Shown: one piece after another, positions 27,554 to 35,173 of the stretch
Position numbering within the stretch: position 1 is the stretch's first letter
Layout: every line of letters begins with the position of its first letter
Assembly (NCBI RefSeq): GCF_003939025.1
Contig: NZ_RQIH01000004.1
Coordinates: forward strand, 62,001 to 126,000
Source: Rhizobium sophoriradicis
GTDB taxonomy: Bacteria > Pseudomonadota > Alphaproteobacteria > Rhizobiales > Rhizobiaceae
Direction of reading: 5' to 3'
Length of the DNA stretch: 64,000 nucleotides
The notes under the pieces: model-generated
What the model was told of the DNA's origin: nothing
Databases searched by the model: none
Seen by the model: only the letters and a program-made list of their open reading frames with translations
Made by a program: the position numbers and the translations under genes

Positions 27554-28900
27554 TCATCCTTTGACGGGCTTCGGGGTGATTTGCGTTTTCGCGTCATTGG
27601 CCTTGGTCGCGTCCGGCAGGTCGCCGGTCCACTCCCAGGCTTGCGTTCCGGGCGGGTTTTCGTACCAGCCCGGATCGGCGTAATCGTCCGCCGAGATGCC
27701 CTCGCGGACCTTCACGACCGAGAACATGCCGCCCATTTCGATGGGGCCGTACTTGCCCCAGCCGGTCATCATCGGAACAGTGTTCTCGGGGATGGGCATT
27801 TCCATTACGCCCATGTCGGCCATGCCCTTGGTGCCCATTGGCATATATTCCGGCTGCAACTTCCTGATCTTCTCGGCGACCTTCGACTTGTCAGCGCCAA
27901 TGAAGGTCGGGATGTCGTGACCCATGGCGTTCATCGTGTGATGCGACTTGTGGCAGTGGATCGCCCAGTCGCCGAGGTACTTGGCGTCGAACTCATAGGC
28001 CCGCATCGCACCGACCGGGATGTCGATGCTGACCTCCGGCCAGCGTGCTTCCGGGCGCACCCATCCGCCATCCGTGCATGTCACCTCGAAGTCGTAGCCA
28101 TGCATGTGGACGGGATGGTTGGTCATCGTCAGATTGCCGACGCGGACCCGCACCCTGTCGTTCTTCGAGACGACCAGCGGGCTGATGCCCGGAAACACGC
28201 GGCTGTTCCAGCACCACATGTTGAAGTCGGTCATCTCCATGACGCGCGGCACGTAGGAGCCCGGGTCAATGTCGTAGGCGTTGAGCAGGAAGACGAAGTC
28301 GCGGTCGACGGGCATGAACGTCGGATCCTTCGGATGGACAACGAAGAAACCCATCATGCCCATCGCCATCTGCACCATTTCGTCGGAATGCGGGTGGTAC
28401 ATGAAGGTGCCTGATTTCACGAGGTCGAACTCGTAGACGTAAGTCTTCCCAACCGGGATGTGCGGCTGCGTGAGGCCGCCGACGCCATCCATGCCGGACG
28501 GCAAGATCATGCCGTGCCAGTGGATCGTCGTGTGCTCCGGCAGCTTGTTCGTCACAAATATGCGGACGCGGTCGCCTTCGACGGCCTCGATCGTCGGTCC
28601 CGGCGATTGGCCATTGTAGCCCCAGAGATAGGCCGTCATGCCCTCGGCCGTCTCGCGTTCGACCGGCTCGGCGACGAGATGGAACTCCTTGACGCCGTTG
28701 TTCATCCGGTGGGGCAGGGTCCAGCCGTTGAGGGTGACCACCGGCTGATAGTCCGGTCCCGAGGTCGGATGGAGCGGCGGCTGCATGTCCGCCGAGTCCA
28801 TTGTCGGCGCGTCGGGCAGGCCCATGGCCGACGTCTTGGTCCAGGCGCCCGCCGCCAGCAGGGCAGCGCTGGCACCGAACAGTTGTCGTCTGTTGAACAT
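27554..28900 (-). CDS. Multicopper oxidase (CopA/laccase-like)
   Basis: A 448-residue oxidase, exported through a Tat-like N-terminus (MFNRRQLFGASAALLAAGAW). All four copper-binding motifs are present: HWHG, HPHSDE, HPVHMHGYDF and HCHKSHHTMNAM. Met-rich stretches (MVQMAMGMMGFF, PMGTKGMADMGVMEM) suggest Cu(I) handling. It probably oxidises periplasmic Cu(I) to the less toxic Cu(II). Start ATG at 28900 has GAAAGGAACTC ahead. The TolC-type gene stops 14 bp upstream and the cupredoxin follows 34 bp downstream. Confidence 0.94.
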   Translation of the reverse strand: MFNRRQLFGASAALLAAGAWTKTSAMGLPDAPTMDSADMQPPLHPTSGPDYQPVVTLNGWTLPHRMNNGVKEFHLVAEPVERETAEGMTAYLWGYNGQSPGPTIEAVEGDRVRIFVTNKLPEHTTIHWHGMILPSGMDGVGGLTQPHIPVGKTYVYEFDLVKSGTFMYHPHSDEMVQMAMGMMGFFVVHPKDPTFMPVDRDFVFLLNAYDIDPGSYVPRVMEMTDFNMWCWNSRVFPGISPLVVSKNDRVRVRVGNLTMTNHPVHMHGYDFEVTCTDGGWVRPEARWPEVSIDIPVGAMRAYEFDAKYLGDWAIHCHKSHHTMNAMGHDIPTFIGADKSKVAEKIRKLQPEYMPMGTKGMADMGVMEMPIPENTVPMMTGWGKYGPIEMGGMFSVVKVREGISADDYADPGWYENPPGTQAWEWTGDLPDATKANDAKTQITPKPVKG

Positions 28901-28914
28901 GGTGAGTTCCTTTC

Positions 28915-30381
28915 TCAATGGCCGCCGCCACCGCCGCCTTCGGGGGCAGCGGCGACTTCGGTCTCTGCCGATGCGGTCGTCGCGCCGCCGCCATAGATCG
29001 CTGGCGCGAGATTGGCTTCGGCGAGCCAGAAGTCGCGCTTTGCGTTGACGGAGAGCAGGATGGAGTTGATCTTGTCGCGCGTGTCGGTCAGCAGCTCGAA
29101 AGTGTTCGAGATCATGCCGTTGTAGGTCAGCAGGGATTCCTCCTCGACCTTGGTGCGCAGCGGCACGACGCTGTTGCGGTAGTGCCGGGCGATGTCGTAG
29201 TTCGAGCGATAGGCCTCGTAGGCGGACCTCGCCTCCGAGCGGACGTTGACGGCCTTTTCTGCAAGCAGGTTCGCGGCCCGCATGTAGGCCAGCTCGGCCT
29301 TGCGCATCCGGGCCTTGCCGGTGTCGAAGATCGGAATGGCGAATTCCAGTTCGACCTGGGCTGTCGTTTCCGTCTTCTTCTCGTCGTCCTCAATTTCCCG
29401 TTCCGTTTCAAAGCCGGTCAGGATTTCGAGGTCGGTGACATAGCGTGTCGCCTCGGTGAGGCCGTACGATCTGGCGGTGGCTTCGAGTTCGAGCTTCGCG
29501 ACCTGAAGGTCGATGCGGTTCTTAAGAGCCTCGGCCTCGATAGTGTCCCGTTTGACAATGGATTTCGGTAGCGGCGGCAGGCCGTTCGGAACCTGGTAAT
29601 CAAGGTCCGAGCCCCACAGGCCCATGAGCCGGGTCAGCTCCTCCTTGGCAAGCCGCGCCGCCAGGCGGGCCTTCGCCGTCTCTCCGGCAAGTTCGGCGAC
29701 GAAGACGTGCTCGCGGGCCTGGGCGCCCTTGGCCATCGCGCCTGTCTCGCCCAGCTTCTCCGCGAGCTCCGAAGCGGCGTCAGCCGCAGCCTGGGCTCGC
29801 TGAAGCTGGCCGACATTCTCCCAGGCCGCCACCGCACCGATCCAGGCACGCCGCGCGTCGGCGGCGACCTGCAGCGTTCTCACGGCCGCTGTCAACTGCG
29901 CCTGGCGGAAGCGGGTGTCGGCGATCGCGATATCCCGGTTACTCGTCGCGAGCGCCAGGACGTTCGTCGTGATCATCCCCTCGATGGTCTTGAAGGCCTC
30001 AAGTTCCGGGGTGCCTATTCCCGTCGTGCCGATGGAAACGGTCGGGTTGATGAACATTGTCGACTGCCAGGCGTCGGCGGCGCTGTCGCCGAGATCGGCG
30101 TAGGCGGCCTGCAGGCCCTTGTTGTTCAAGAGGGCGATCTGGACCGCCGTCTCGACGCCGAGCGGCTTCTTTTGCGCGAGCAGGCTTTTGACCTGCACAG
30201 CCGCCGAGCGGGCTTGGCTCTGGTTTTGTATCCAGACCGTCTGCTTCGTGGTCACAATCGCCGTCTTGTCGGCAACGGAAGCAAAACCAGCTTGCTCGCT
30301 TGAATATTCGGCGCCTGTGACGCAGCCGCTCAGGATCAGCGGGAACGTCAGCACCGTGACGAATTTTCCGAGGCCGATCAT
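28915..30381 (-). CDS. TolC/CusC-type outer-membrane efflux lipoprotein
   Basis: A 488-residue outer-membrane factor. The signal ends in a lipobox (LILSGC), so Cys19 is likely lipidated. The protein repeats the helical hairpin plan of TolC proteins, with two related halves (AWIGAVAAWENVGQLQRAQA and RSEARSAYEAYRSNYDIARH). It ends in a Gly-rich tail GGGGGGH. The ATG overlaps the stop of the upstream small lipoprotein (ATGA). An outer-membrane channel without a visible periplasmic adaptor or RND pump suggests that it borrows a pump elsewhere or acts with the multicopper oxidase module. Confidence 0.9.
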   Translation of the reverse strand: MIGLGKFVTVLTFPLILSGCVTGAEYSSEQAGFASVADKTAIVTTKQTVWIQNQSQARSAAVQVKSLLAQKKPLGVETAVQIALLNNKGLQAAYADLGDSAADAWQSTMFINPTVSIGTTGIGTPELEAFKTIEGMITTNVLALATSNRDIAIADTRFRQAQLTAAVRTLQVAADARRAWIGAVAAWENVGQLQRAQAAADAASELAEKLGETGAMAKGAQAREHVFVAELAGETAKARLAARLAKEELTRLMGLWGSDLDYQVPNGLPPLPKSIVKRDTIEAEALKNRIDLQVAKLELEATARSYGLTEATRYVTDLEILTGFETEREIEDDEKKTETTAQVELEFAIPIFDTGKARMRKAELAYMRAANLLAEKAVNVRSEARSAYEAYRSNYDIARHYRNSVVPLRTKVEEESLLTYNGMISNTFELLTDTRDKINSILLSVNAKRDFWLAEANLAPAIYGGGATTASAETEVAAAPEGGGGGGH

Positions 30382-30605
30382 GAGGCCTCTCCCTTTTCAG
30401 GAGACTGCAGATCGTTCTGTCTGCGCCATGGCTTTGGATCGACCGGCTGCCTGGCGACGTAGCCCGAGACCGGCGACCGGTATGCGACCGGGCGGGGAGA
30501 CGGCTCTTGGATCGCGGCGGGAAAAGCCACCACGTCGGGAGGAAGCGTGGATGCGCAGCCGCCGACAACAAGCGGCAGCCCCACCACGAAAAGCGAGGGT
30601 TTCAT
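30378..30605 (-). CDS. Small lipoprotein
   Basis: A 75-residue lipoprotein. Signal and lipobox are FVVGLPLVVGGCAS with the lipidated Cys at residue 17; the rest is Pro-rich (PPDVVAFPAAIQEPSPRP) and hydrophilic. It overlaps the TolC-type gene by 4 bp, so translation is probably coupled. No family recognised. Similar small lipoproteins often precede TolC genes in copper clusters, but a role is unknown. Confidence 0.7.
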   Translation of the reverse strand: MKPSLFVVGLPLVVGGCASTLPPDVVAFPAAIQEPSPRPVAYRSPVSGYVARQPVDPKPWRRQNDLQSPEKGEAS

Positions 30606-30615
30606 TATGAATTTT

Positions 30616-30709
30616 CCGAATAAGAGATGGCCTACGGCACCCGCCTAGGTTCAGGCTGGCGACCGACATGGACCCGATCACGCGGGTGCGTCTCTAATCA
30701 GATATTCGG
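30616..30709. repeat. Nested inverted repeats in the copper operon leader
   Basis: Between the metal-rich gene and the small lipoprotein, CCGAATA (30616-30622) pairs with TATTCGG (30703-30709), AGAGA pairs with TCTCT, and GCACCCGC (30637-30644) pairs with GCGGGTGC (30682-30689). The arms nest in order and enclose a 37-base loop. On the minus-strand transcript this could fold into an interrupted stem. It could modulate processing or expression of the downstream lipoprotein/TolC genes. Only base pairing is seen; no function is shown. Confidence 0.4.
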
Positions 30710-31096
30710 GGGACGATGGAGAGCCGGCAGTTCGCCGAGGGTCGTACGATCGTCGGCGAACTGCCGGATCGAGGTCACGACGGGTCCGCCGACGTCGGGG
30801 CCTTCGCAGATGATGCCAAAGCCGCCGCAGAAGTCCTTGCAGCATTCCTGCTTGACGAGCTTCGACGCGCCATCGCCATCATGAGACATGTCGCCATGCG
30901 AATGATCATGATCGGCCACCGCCGCCATGTCGTGACCTTCATGGGAAGGCATCACGTTCGTGGACACGACTTTGATCTCGGGAAACGAGGAGCCATGCAT
31001 CGCCGCGTTGGCGTTCGACAGCGAGTACCCCGCCAGTGATACGATGATCACCAGCCGCATCATCACGAGCAATCTGCTCAACGTGATCCGGTACAT
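30698..31096 (-). CDS. Secreted His/Met/Cys-rich putative metal-binding protein
   Basis: About 132 residues, likely the first gene of the copper operon. Hydrophobic signal segment is LLVMMRLVIIVSLAGYSLSN, ending near NANA. Mature part has a metal-rich stretch (HEGHDMAAVADHDHSHGDM) and a Cys cluster CCKDFCGGFGIICEG. AGGAG sits 10 bases before the ATG at 31096; ATGs at 31105 and 31159 are alternatives. The His/Met/Asp motif suggests copper binding in the periplasm. No Pfam-like family recognised. A MerR-type operator lies about 100-140 bp upstream. Confidence 0.7.
   Translation of the reverse strand: MYRITLSRLLVMMRLVIIVSLAGYSLSNANAAMHGSSFPEIKVVSTNVMPSHEGHDMAAVADHDHSHGDMSHDGDGASKLVKQECCKDFCGGFGIICEGPDVGGPVVTSIRQFADDRTTLGELPALHRPPNI
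30724..30767. repeat. 15-bp perfect inverted repeat near the 3' end of the metal-rich gene
   Basis: CCGGCAGTTCGCCGA (30724-30738) and its exact complement TCGGCGAACTGCCGG (30753-30767) flank a 14-base loop that itself contains CGTACG. The element lies inside the last 25 codons of the metal-rich protein gene. Such a stable hairpin could be a terminator-like or RNase-protecting structure between the first gene and the rest of the operon, although no T-run follows in either direction. Confidence 0.6.
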
Positions 31097-31201
31097 CTTG
31101 CCCATGCTCCTCGGACTACATGCAAAGCTGTCCGATTTCAACTGCGACTCTTGTGTCATTGATGTTCGCGGCCTTTATGTGGCGATCATCAGGTGGTGCA
31201 C

Positions 31202-31232
31202 AAGCTGGGCCTTCCAACGGTGGCAAGGTCAA
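31202..31232 (-). promoter_or_regulatory. Candidate CueR/HmrR-type copper operator-promoter
   Basis: Read on the minus strand: TTGACC (31227-31232) is followed by a 19-base spacer containing the dyad CCTTGCCACCGTTGGAAGG (31210-31228), the layout of MerR-family copper promoters with an overlong spacer. The dyad is imperfect and the -10 position (CAGCTT, 31202-31207) is weak. It points at the metal-rich gene starting at 31096 and so could drive the whole operon to 26216. No cueR/hmrR gene is in the window. Confidence 0.5.
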
Positions 31233-31251
31233 TAGGAGCCGTTCTTTTTTG

Positions 31252-31695
31252 ATGATGATTGATCTTGCATCCTACACGGGCCTGTTCACTGCCGCCTTCG
31301 GTGCGGCGACGATACTGCCGATGCAGTCGGAGCCCGTGCTGGTCGGCCTTCTTCTCACGGGCAAGTTCCCAGTCCTGGTCCTGCTCGCCGTCGCCAGCGT
31401 CGGAAACACGCTTGGAAGCATCGTCAACTGGTTTCTCGGGCGCGGCATCGAACGGTTCCGGGGTCGGCGCTGGTTTCCAGTGGGCGAGAAAGCGTTGGAA
31501 CGTTCGTCCCGCTGGTACAGGAAATACGGCAAGTGGACGCTGCTGCTTTCCTGGATGCCGGTGTTTGGAGACGCTCTCACGGTTGTCGCCGGCGTGCTCA
31601 AGGAGCCGCTGCTAGCCTTCACGATCCTGGTATTCGTCGCGAAAACGGGACGCTACATCGTGCTGACACTAGCGACTCTACAGATTGCCAGCTGA
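31252..31695 (+). CDS. YqaA-family (DedA/SNARE-associated-like) membrane protein
   Basis: A 147-residue inner-membrane protein with about four hydrophobic segments. Motifs include GFTAAFGAATILPMQSEPVL-like start, VASVGNTLGSIVNWFLGRG and a later LLLSWMPVFGDALTVVAGVL, matching the YqaA branch of the VTT/DedA superfamily. AGGAG at 31234-31238 sits upstream; the ATG at 31252 or a TTG at 31249 may start. It is divergent from the copper operon. The family is linked to membrane homeostasis, without a defined substrate. Confidence 0.85.
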   Translation: MMIDLASYTGLFTAAFGAATILPMQSEPVLVGLLLTGKFPVLVLLAVASVGNTLGSIVNWFLGRGIERFRGRRWFPVGEKALERSSRWYRKYGKWTLLLSWMPVFGDALTVVAGVLKEPLLAFTILVFVAKTGRYIVLTLATLQIAS

Positions 31696-31861
31696 CTCCC
31701 GGCGCGGCAGCAGCATCCGGTCTGGCTCGACGTCGGATTGCCGCTGTCATGTTGAGTTCGATCCCGATATCTTCGATAATCGGTGGACGATATTCGTAGC
31801 TTTCCAGGGTGCCTTGGTTCGAGCTCTTTGATGGAGCCAACAAGCGTCAATAGGAGCGGTG

Positions 31862-32536
31862 ATGCAGAGCCATGCGCGGCAGCGAGAGGATGCGGCGAAA
31901 ACGCCGGCCACCGTCGCATTCATAGATATCGCCGGATTCAGCGCGATTGCGGATGTTTATGGTGACGCGGCCGCGCTCGATGTGCTTGAGGTGTTCGAGA
32001 ACATGGTGCGCGACGCCTTGAGTGGCTATGCGCCTCCGATCAAATGGATCGGAGACGAGGCAATGCTCTCGTTTCCCGAGCCGGAAACTGCGATTCAGGT
32101 ACTCGGAACGCTGTTGCAGGCATGCCGCAAAGAACCGCGTCTCCCGCTCACTCGGGCAGGCCTGAACCATGGGCCTGTCATTTGCAGAGCAGGCGATCTC
32201 TTTGGATCGACTGTCAATATCGCAGCGCGAATCGCTGCGCTCGCTTCGCCGGGTCAGTTGCTTGCCACCCGACCCATTGCTGAGGCGGCCGCCGCCCGAG
32301 GCATCCTGGTGCGCGATCTCGGAATGGTGGCGCTTAGATCGGTAGCCGATGAAGTCCCTCTCTTCGAGATCGAGCTCGCTCCGTCGGCTGACCCGGCCTG
32401 GATCGATCCGGTGTGCAAGATGCATGCACCCTATTCATCCTACAGGCGCGCCGCCCCCGATGGGCCGTGGTTTTGTTCGCCGCAGTGTGAAGGAGCGTAT
32501 CGACGTTCACCGCAGACCTATGAGTTGCCGCGGTGA
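31862..32536 (+). CDS. Class III adenylate/guanylate cyclase fused to a YHS-like metal domain
   Basis: A 224-residue protein. Residues about 17-180 form a class III nucleotide cyclase domain: FIDIAGFSAI with the first metal Asp, WIGDEAMLSF with the second, and DLFGSTVNIAARI with the base-recognising Asp and transition-state Asn/Arg. The catalytic set therefore looks intact. After a short linker, residues about 188-224 look like a YHS domain: DPVCKMHAPYSS, then WFCSPQCEGAYRRSPQTY with three Cys, a module found in metal-handling proteins such as copper ATPases. AGGAG precedes the ATG at 31862. No membrane segment. The fusion suggests cyclic-nucleotide output tied to metal, and a Crp/Fnr gene follows on the other strand. 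Confidence 0.8.
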   Translation: MQSHARQREDAAKTPATVAFIDIAGFSAIADVYGDAAALDVLEVFENMVRDALSGYAPPIKWIGDEAMLSFPEPETAIQVLGTLLQACRKEPRLPLTRAGLNHGPVICRAGDLFGSTVNIAARIAALASPGQLLATRPIAEAAAARGILVRDLGMVALRSVADEVPLFEIELAPSADPAWIDPVCKMHAPYSSYRRAAPDGPWFCSPQCEGAYRRSPQTYELPR

Positions 32537-32589
32537 CGCCTAGGCCTTCGGCGGTGGACCTGTTTTGCCTGGTGCTCCGCCGCCCCGGG

Positions 32590-32612
32590 CTTCCAACCAA
32601 TGGGAAGGTCAA
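32590..32612. promoter_or_regulatory. Second MerR-type dyad (possible operator remnant)
   Basis: CTTCC-N8-GGAAG (32590-32607) abuts TTGACC on the minus strand (32607-32612), again the arrangement of copper MerR operators. It lies between the convergent cyclase and Crp/Fnr genes, with no -10 (CGGGGC) at the expected place and no gene in the right orientation. The TTGACC also overlaps the stop of the Crp/Fnr gene. It may be a remnant of a rearranged copper locus or chance. Confidence 0.3.
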
Positions 32613-33148
32613 GCCCGGTCCCGCACAAACGAACGGCGCCGTTTCGACAGTTCCCGATAGAGCGCTTCCGGCGATACTCCGATATCCTCCGCCAGCGCCC
32701 TCCATTCGCCCTTCGACGGCAGCACGCCGTCGTTCCATGCAAGCCAGGATTCGAGACGAGCGGCAACGGTCTTCAGATTGGCGATTTCCGCGCGCTTGCG
32801 TGTCTGCTGGAGTTGGTGGGAAAGATAGGAGGCCCAGTCATCGGCGAAGTCCGGGTTGCTGCGAAGCGCACGTCTGATCAAGGGAATTGGAACCGAGGTC
32901 GCCTCGACCTCGGTGACGGCGACGGCGTCACAATGATAGACGCTGGAGAAGACCGAGGCTTCCGCGAGGATCAGTCCTGACGAAGCACGCTGCAGCACCG
33001 CGACGTTGCCGTCGGGCTGATACCGAACAAGATGGACGATGCCGGACTCCACGAGATACAGGCTTCCGACCTCGTCGCCCTGATTGAAGACGTGCTGGCC
33101 CGCTCCGAATGTTCTTCTTCCGGTCGAGAGGCTGCGAATGTGATCCAT
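32609..33148 (-). CDS. Crp/Fnr-family transcriptional regulator
   Basis: A 179-residue regulator. The N-terminal cyclic-nucleotide-binding-like fold (FGAGQHVFNQGDEVGSLYLV, then GLILAEASVF) lacks the N-terminal Cys cluster of true Fnr and the full cAMP pocket. The C-terminal winged helix ends with WRALAEDIGVSPEALYRELS as recognition helix. Start ATG 33148 fits relatives; ATG 33175 is an alternative. It faces the cyclase gene and diverges from the CpxP/Spy-like gene, so it may read the cyclase product or copper stress. Confidence 0.85.
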   Translation of the reverse strand: MDHIRSLSTGRRTFGAGQHVFNQGDEVGSLYLVESGIVHLVRYQPDGNVAVLQRASSGLILAEASVFSSVYHCDAVAVTEVEATSVPIPLIRRALRSNPDFADDWASYLSHQLQQTRKRAEIANLKTVAARLESWLAWNDGVLPSKGEWRALAEDIGVSPEALYRELSKRRRSFVRDRA

Positions 33149-33233
33149 GAGAGTGGCAGAAATGATTTGGATCATGTTCTACGGTGCGACGGCAAGCAAT
33201 AGTGACGGTCCATCGTCAACCGGAACACTCTTG

Positions 33234-33752
33234 ATGAAGTCCCTGCTTCTCAGCTTTACCTTCGCCATTCTCACGACTCAGGCGCTGGCCGACGGGCAGC
33301 ACCACGCCACTTCCCGATACGCTGAGGAGGCGGGAAGGGAGATCAAGTCGTTATCGGAGGCGGATGTCGACGAACTGACCAGAGGTGGCGGCTGGGGTTT
33401 GGCGAAGCCGGTCGAACTCAACGGCTATCCGGGTCCTTCACACGTGCTGGAAATGAAAAATCAAATCGGCCTCACCGACGACCAGCTCCAGAAGGTGCAG
33501 CAGGTTTTCGACCTGATGCAGGCCCGAGCGTCTGCGGAAGGCAGGATCTTCGTCGACGCCGAGCGGAAACTCGATGCCGCGTTCAGAAGCAGGACCATTT
33601 CGGAAACGGCACTTGGAGAACTTGTCGCCAAGGCTGAGGCGAGCCGGTCGCGGCTGAGGTTCATCCACCTCGCGGCGCATCTGGAGGTGACACAGGTTCT
33701 CGACCCCGGCCAGATCGCAATCTATGACGAGCACCGCGGATATTCGAAATGA
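33234..33752 (+). CDS. Periplasmic CpxP/Spy-like protein
   Basis: A 172-residue exported protein. Signal MKSLLLSFTFAILTTQALAD is followed by a helical region with the LTxxQ-type motif IGLTDDQLQKVQQVFDLMQA and a second helix set KAEASRSRLRFIHLAAHLEV, ending LDPGQIAIYDEHRGY (a 'LTPEQ..Y'-type repeat). The Spy/CpxP family acts as a periplasmic chaperone or metal-stress sensor partner. It is divergent from the Crp/Fnr regulator and shares its 86-bp upstream region, so regulation by that protein is likely. Confidence 0.75.
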   Translation: MKSLLLSFTFAILTTQALADGQHHATSRYAEEAGREIKSLSEADVDELTRGGGWGLAKPVELNGYPGPSHVLEMKNQIGLTDDQLQKVQQVFDLMQARASAEGRIFVDAERKLDAAFRSRTISETALGELVAKAEASRSRLRFIHLAAHLEVTQVLDPGQIAIYDEHRGYSK

Positions 33753-33994
33753 CAGCGAGATCAGGTTGAGTTGACTGCGCGCATGACCGGCTGAGTCGTT
33801 CCAGCAGAGCGGTGGGGTCTCCCCCGCCTTCCGGCCCGCGATGCCAGCCGGCGTCACTCTAACCATCTGGGAGCGTGTGAAGCACGAGACAGCGAATATC
33901 TCGCCGCACTTGAGGGACAGATCGCGCTTGTCCCAATTCGCGTCCCTATGATCTATGGATGTTCCAGGACTTGCACTGGAACCCGCCGGCGAGC

Positions 33995-35038
33995 ATGAAA
34001 GCTGAAATGAGCGAAATCGCAGTACAACTGGAAAATGTTACCCGCCGCTTTGGCATCACTCCAGCCGTGCGCGATCTTTCTCTTCATATTCGCCGCGGAA
34101 ACGCGGTTTCGCTCGTGGGCCATTCCGGTTGCGGCAAGTCTACGCTCCTGCGCATGATTGCCGGTGTCGAGATACCGGAATCCGGTCGCATCTTCCTGGA
34201 AGGTCGCGAGGTTGCAAGTTCGGCCACTTTCGTCGATCCGGAGGCGCGTGGCGTCGGCTTCGTCTTCCAGGACTATGCTCTCTTTCCGCATCTGACTGTA
34301 CGGGACAATATCCTCTTTGGGCTCAAGCGACATCCGAAGGGCGAAGCTGCCGCGCTGGCAGAGGAGATGATCAGCAAAGTCGGAATCGAACATCTGACGC
34401 ATCGCTATCCGCACACGCTTTCCGGCGGTGAGCAGCAGCGTGTGGCGCTTGCCCGCGCCCTGGCCCCCCGGCCGAGCATCGTCCTGATGGACGAGCCCTT
34501 TTCCAATCTGGATCAGGGTCTGCGCGGGAAGATTCGCAGCGACACCTTGAACCTGTTGAGGGTTCTTGGCACGACGGTGATCATCGTGACGCATGATCCC
34601 CAGGAAGCACTTTCCGTCGGCGACCAGGTGGTCCTGATGCGGGCAGGTGAAATCGTCCAGTCCGGCTCCGCCTATGATCTGCACGACCGTCCGACGAATG
34701 CCTATGCGGCAGAGTTTTTTTGCGCGTCCAGCAAAGTTCCCGGCATTTACCGTGGCGGATGGATCGAGACCGCGATCGGTAACTTCGCCTATACGCTCGA
34801 TCGTCCGCCGGCAAGCTCCGTGACCGTCTATATCCGGCCGCATGCCATTGCGCTGTCACCGGGCTCGGGAATCCCCGCTCGTATCGAAAACCGCGTTTTG
34901 CACGGTGAATTCGAGCAGATCACGTTGAAGGTCGATGGCCTCGGGGTGCCGCTTAAGGCGAGAGCATTGGAGCGGCTGCCCGCTGACGCCGAGAATATTC
35001 AGATCTCAATCCTCCCCGAGCGGCTTCTGGCTTTTTGA
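33995..35038 (+). CDS. ABC transporter ATP-binding protein, ferric iron (FbpC) type
   Basis: An ATPase of about 347 residues: Walker A GHSGCGKST, Q-loop FQDYALFPHLTV, signature LSGGEQQRVALARALAP, Walker B IVLMDEPFSNLDQ, H-loop VTHDPQEAL, and a C-terminal regulatory TOBE-like domain with VYIRPHAIALS. ATGs at 33959, 33995 and 34007 are all possible starts; none has a strong ribosome site. Gene order ATPase, binding protein, permease differs from the usual fbpABC. The permease is a fused two-domain type typical of Fe(III) importers. Confidence 0.85.
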   Translation: MKAEMSEIAVQLENVTRRFGITPAVRDLSLHIRRGNAVSLVGHSGCGKSTLLRMIAGVEIPESGRIFLEGREVASSATFVDPEARGVGFVFQDYALFPHLTVRDNILFGLKRHPKGEAAALAEEMISKVGIEHLTHRYPHTLSGGEQQRVALARALAPRPSIVLMDEPFSNLDQGLRGKIRSDTLNLLRVLGTTVIIVTHDPQEALSVGDQVVLMRAGEIVQSGSAYDLHDRPTNAYAAEFFCASSKVPGIYRGGWIETAIGNFAYTLDRPPASSVTVYIRPHAIALSPGSGIPARIENRVLHGEFEQITLKVDGLGVPLKARALERLPADAENIQISILPERLLAF

Positions 35039-35173
35039 CAGCTCACCTGCGAGCGCATTCTGCTGACCTAATCAAGTTTCCGTGATATCCGGCCTCAAGC
35101 TCCAGGGAAAACTTGACTTTCAGGGTCATGAACTGCTGCAAGCAATGCGCATTCATTCGCGGAGGGACACATA

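Noticed and set aside
31120..31251. Longer N-terminus of the YqaA-like protein (from 31120)
   Set aside because: The extension overlaps the copper operator region, is not hydrophobic or conserved in type, and a ribosome site lies near 31234-31238.
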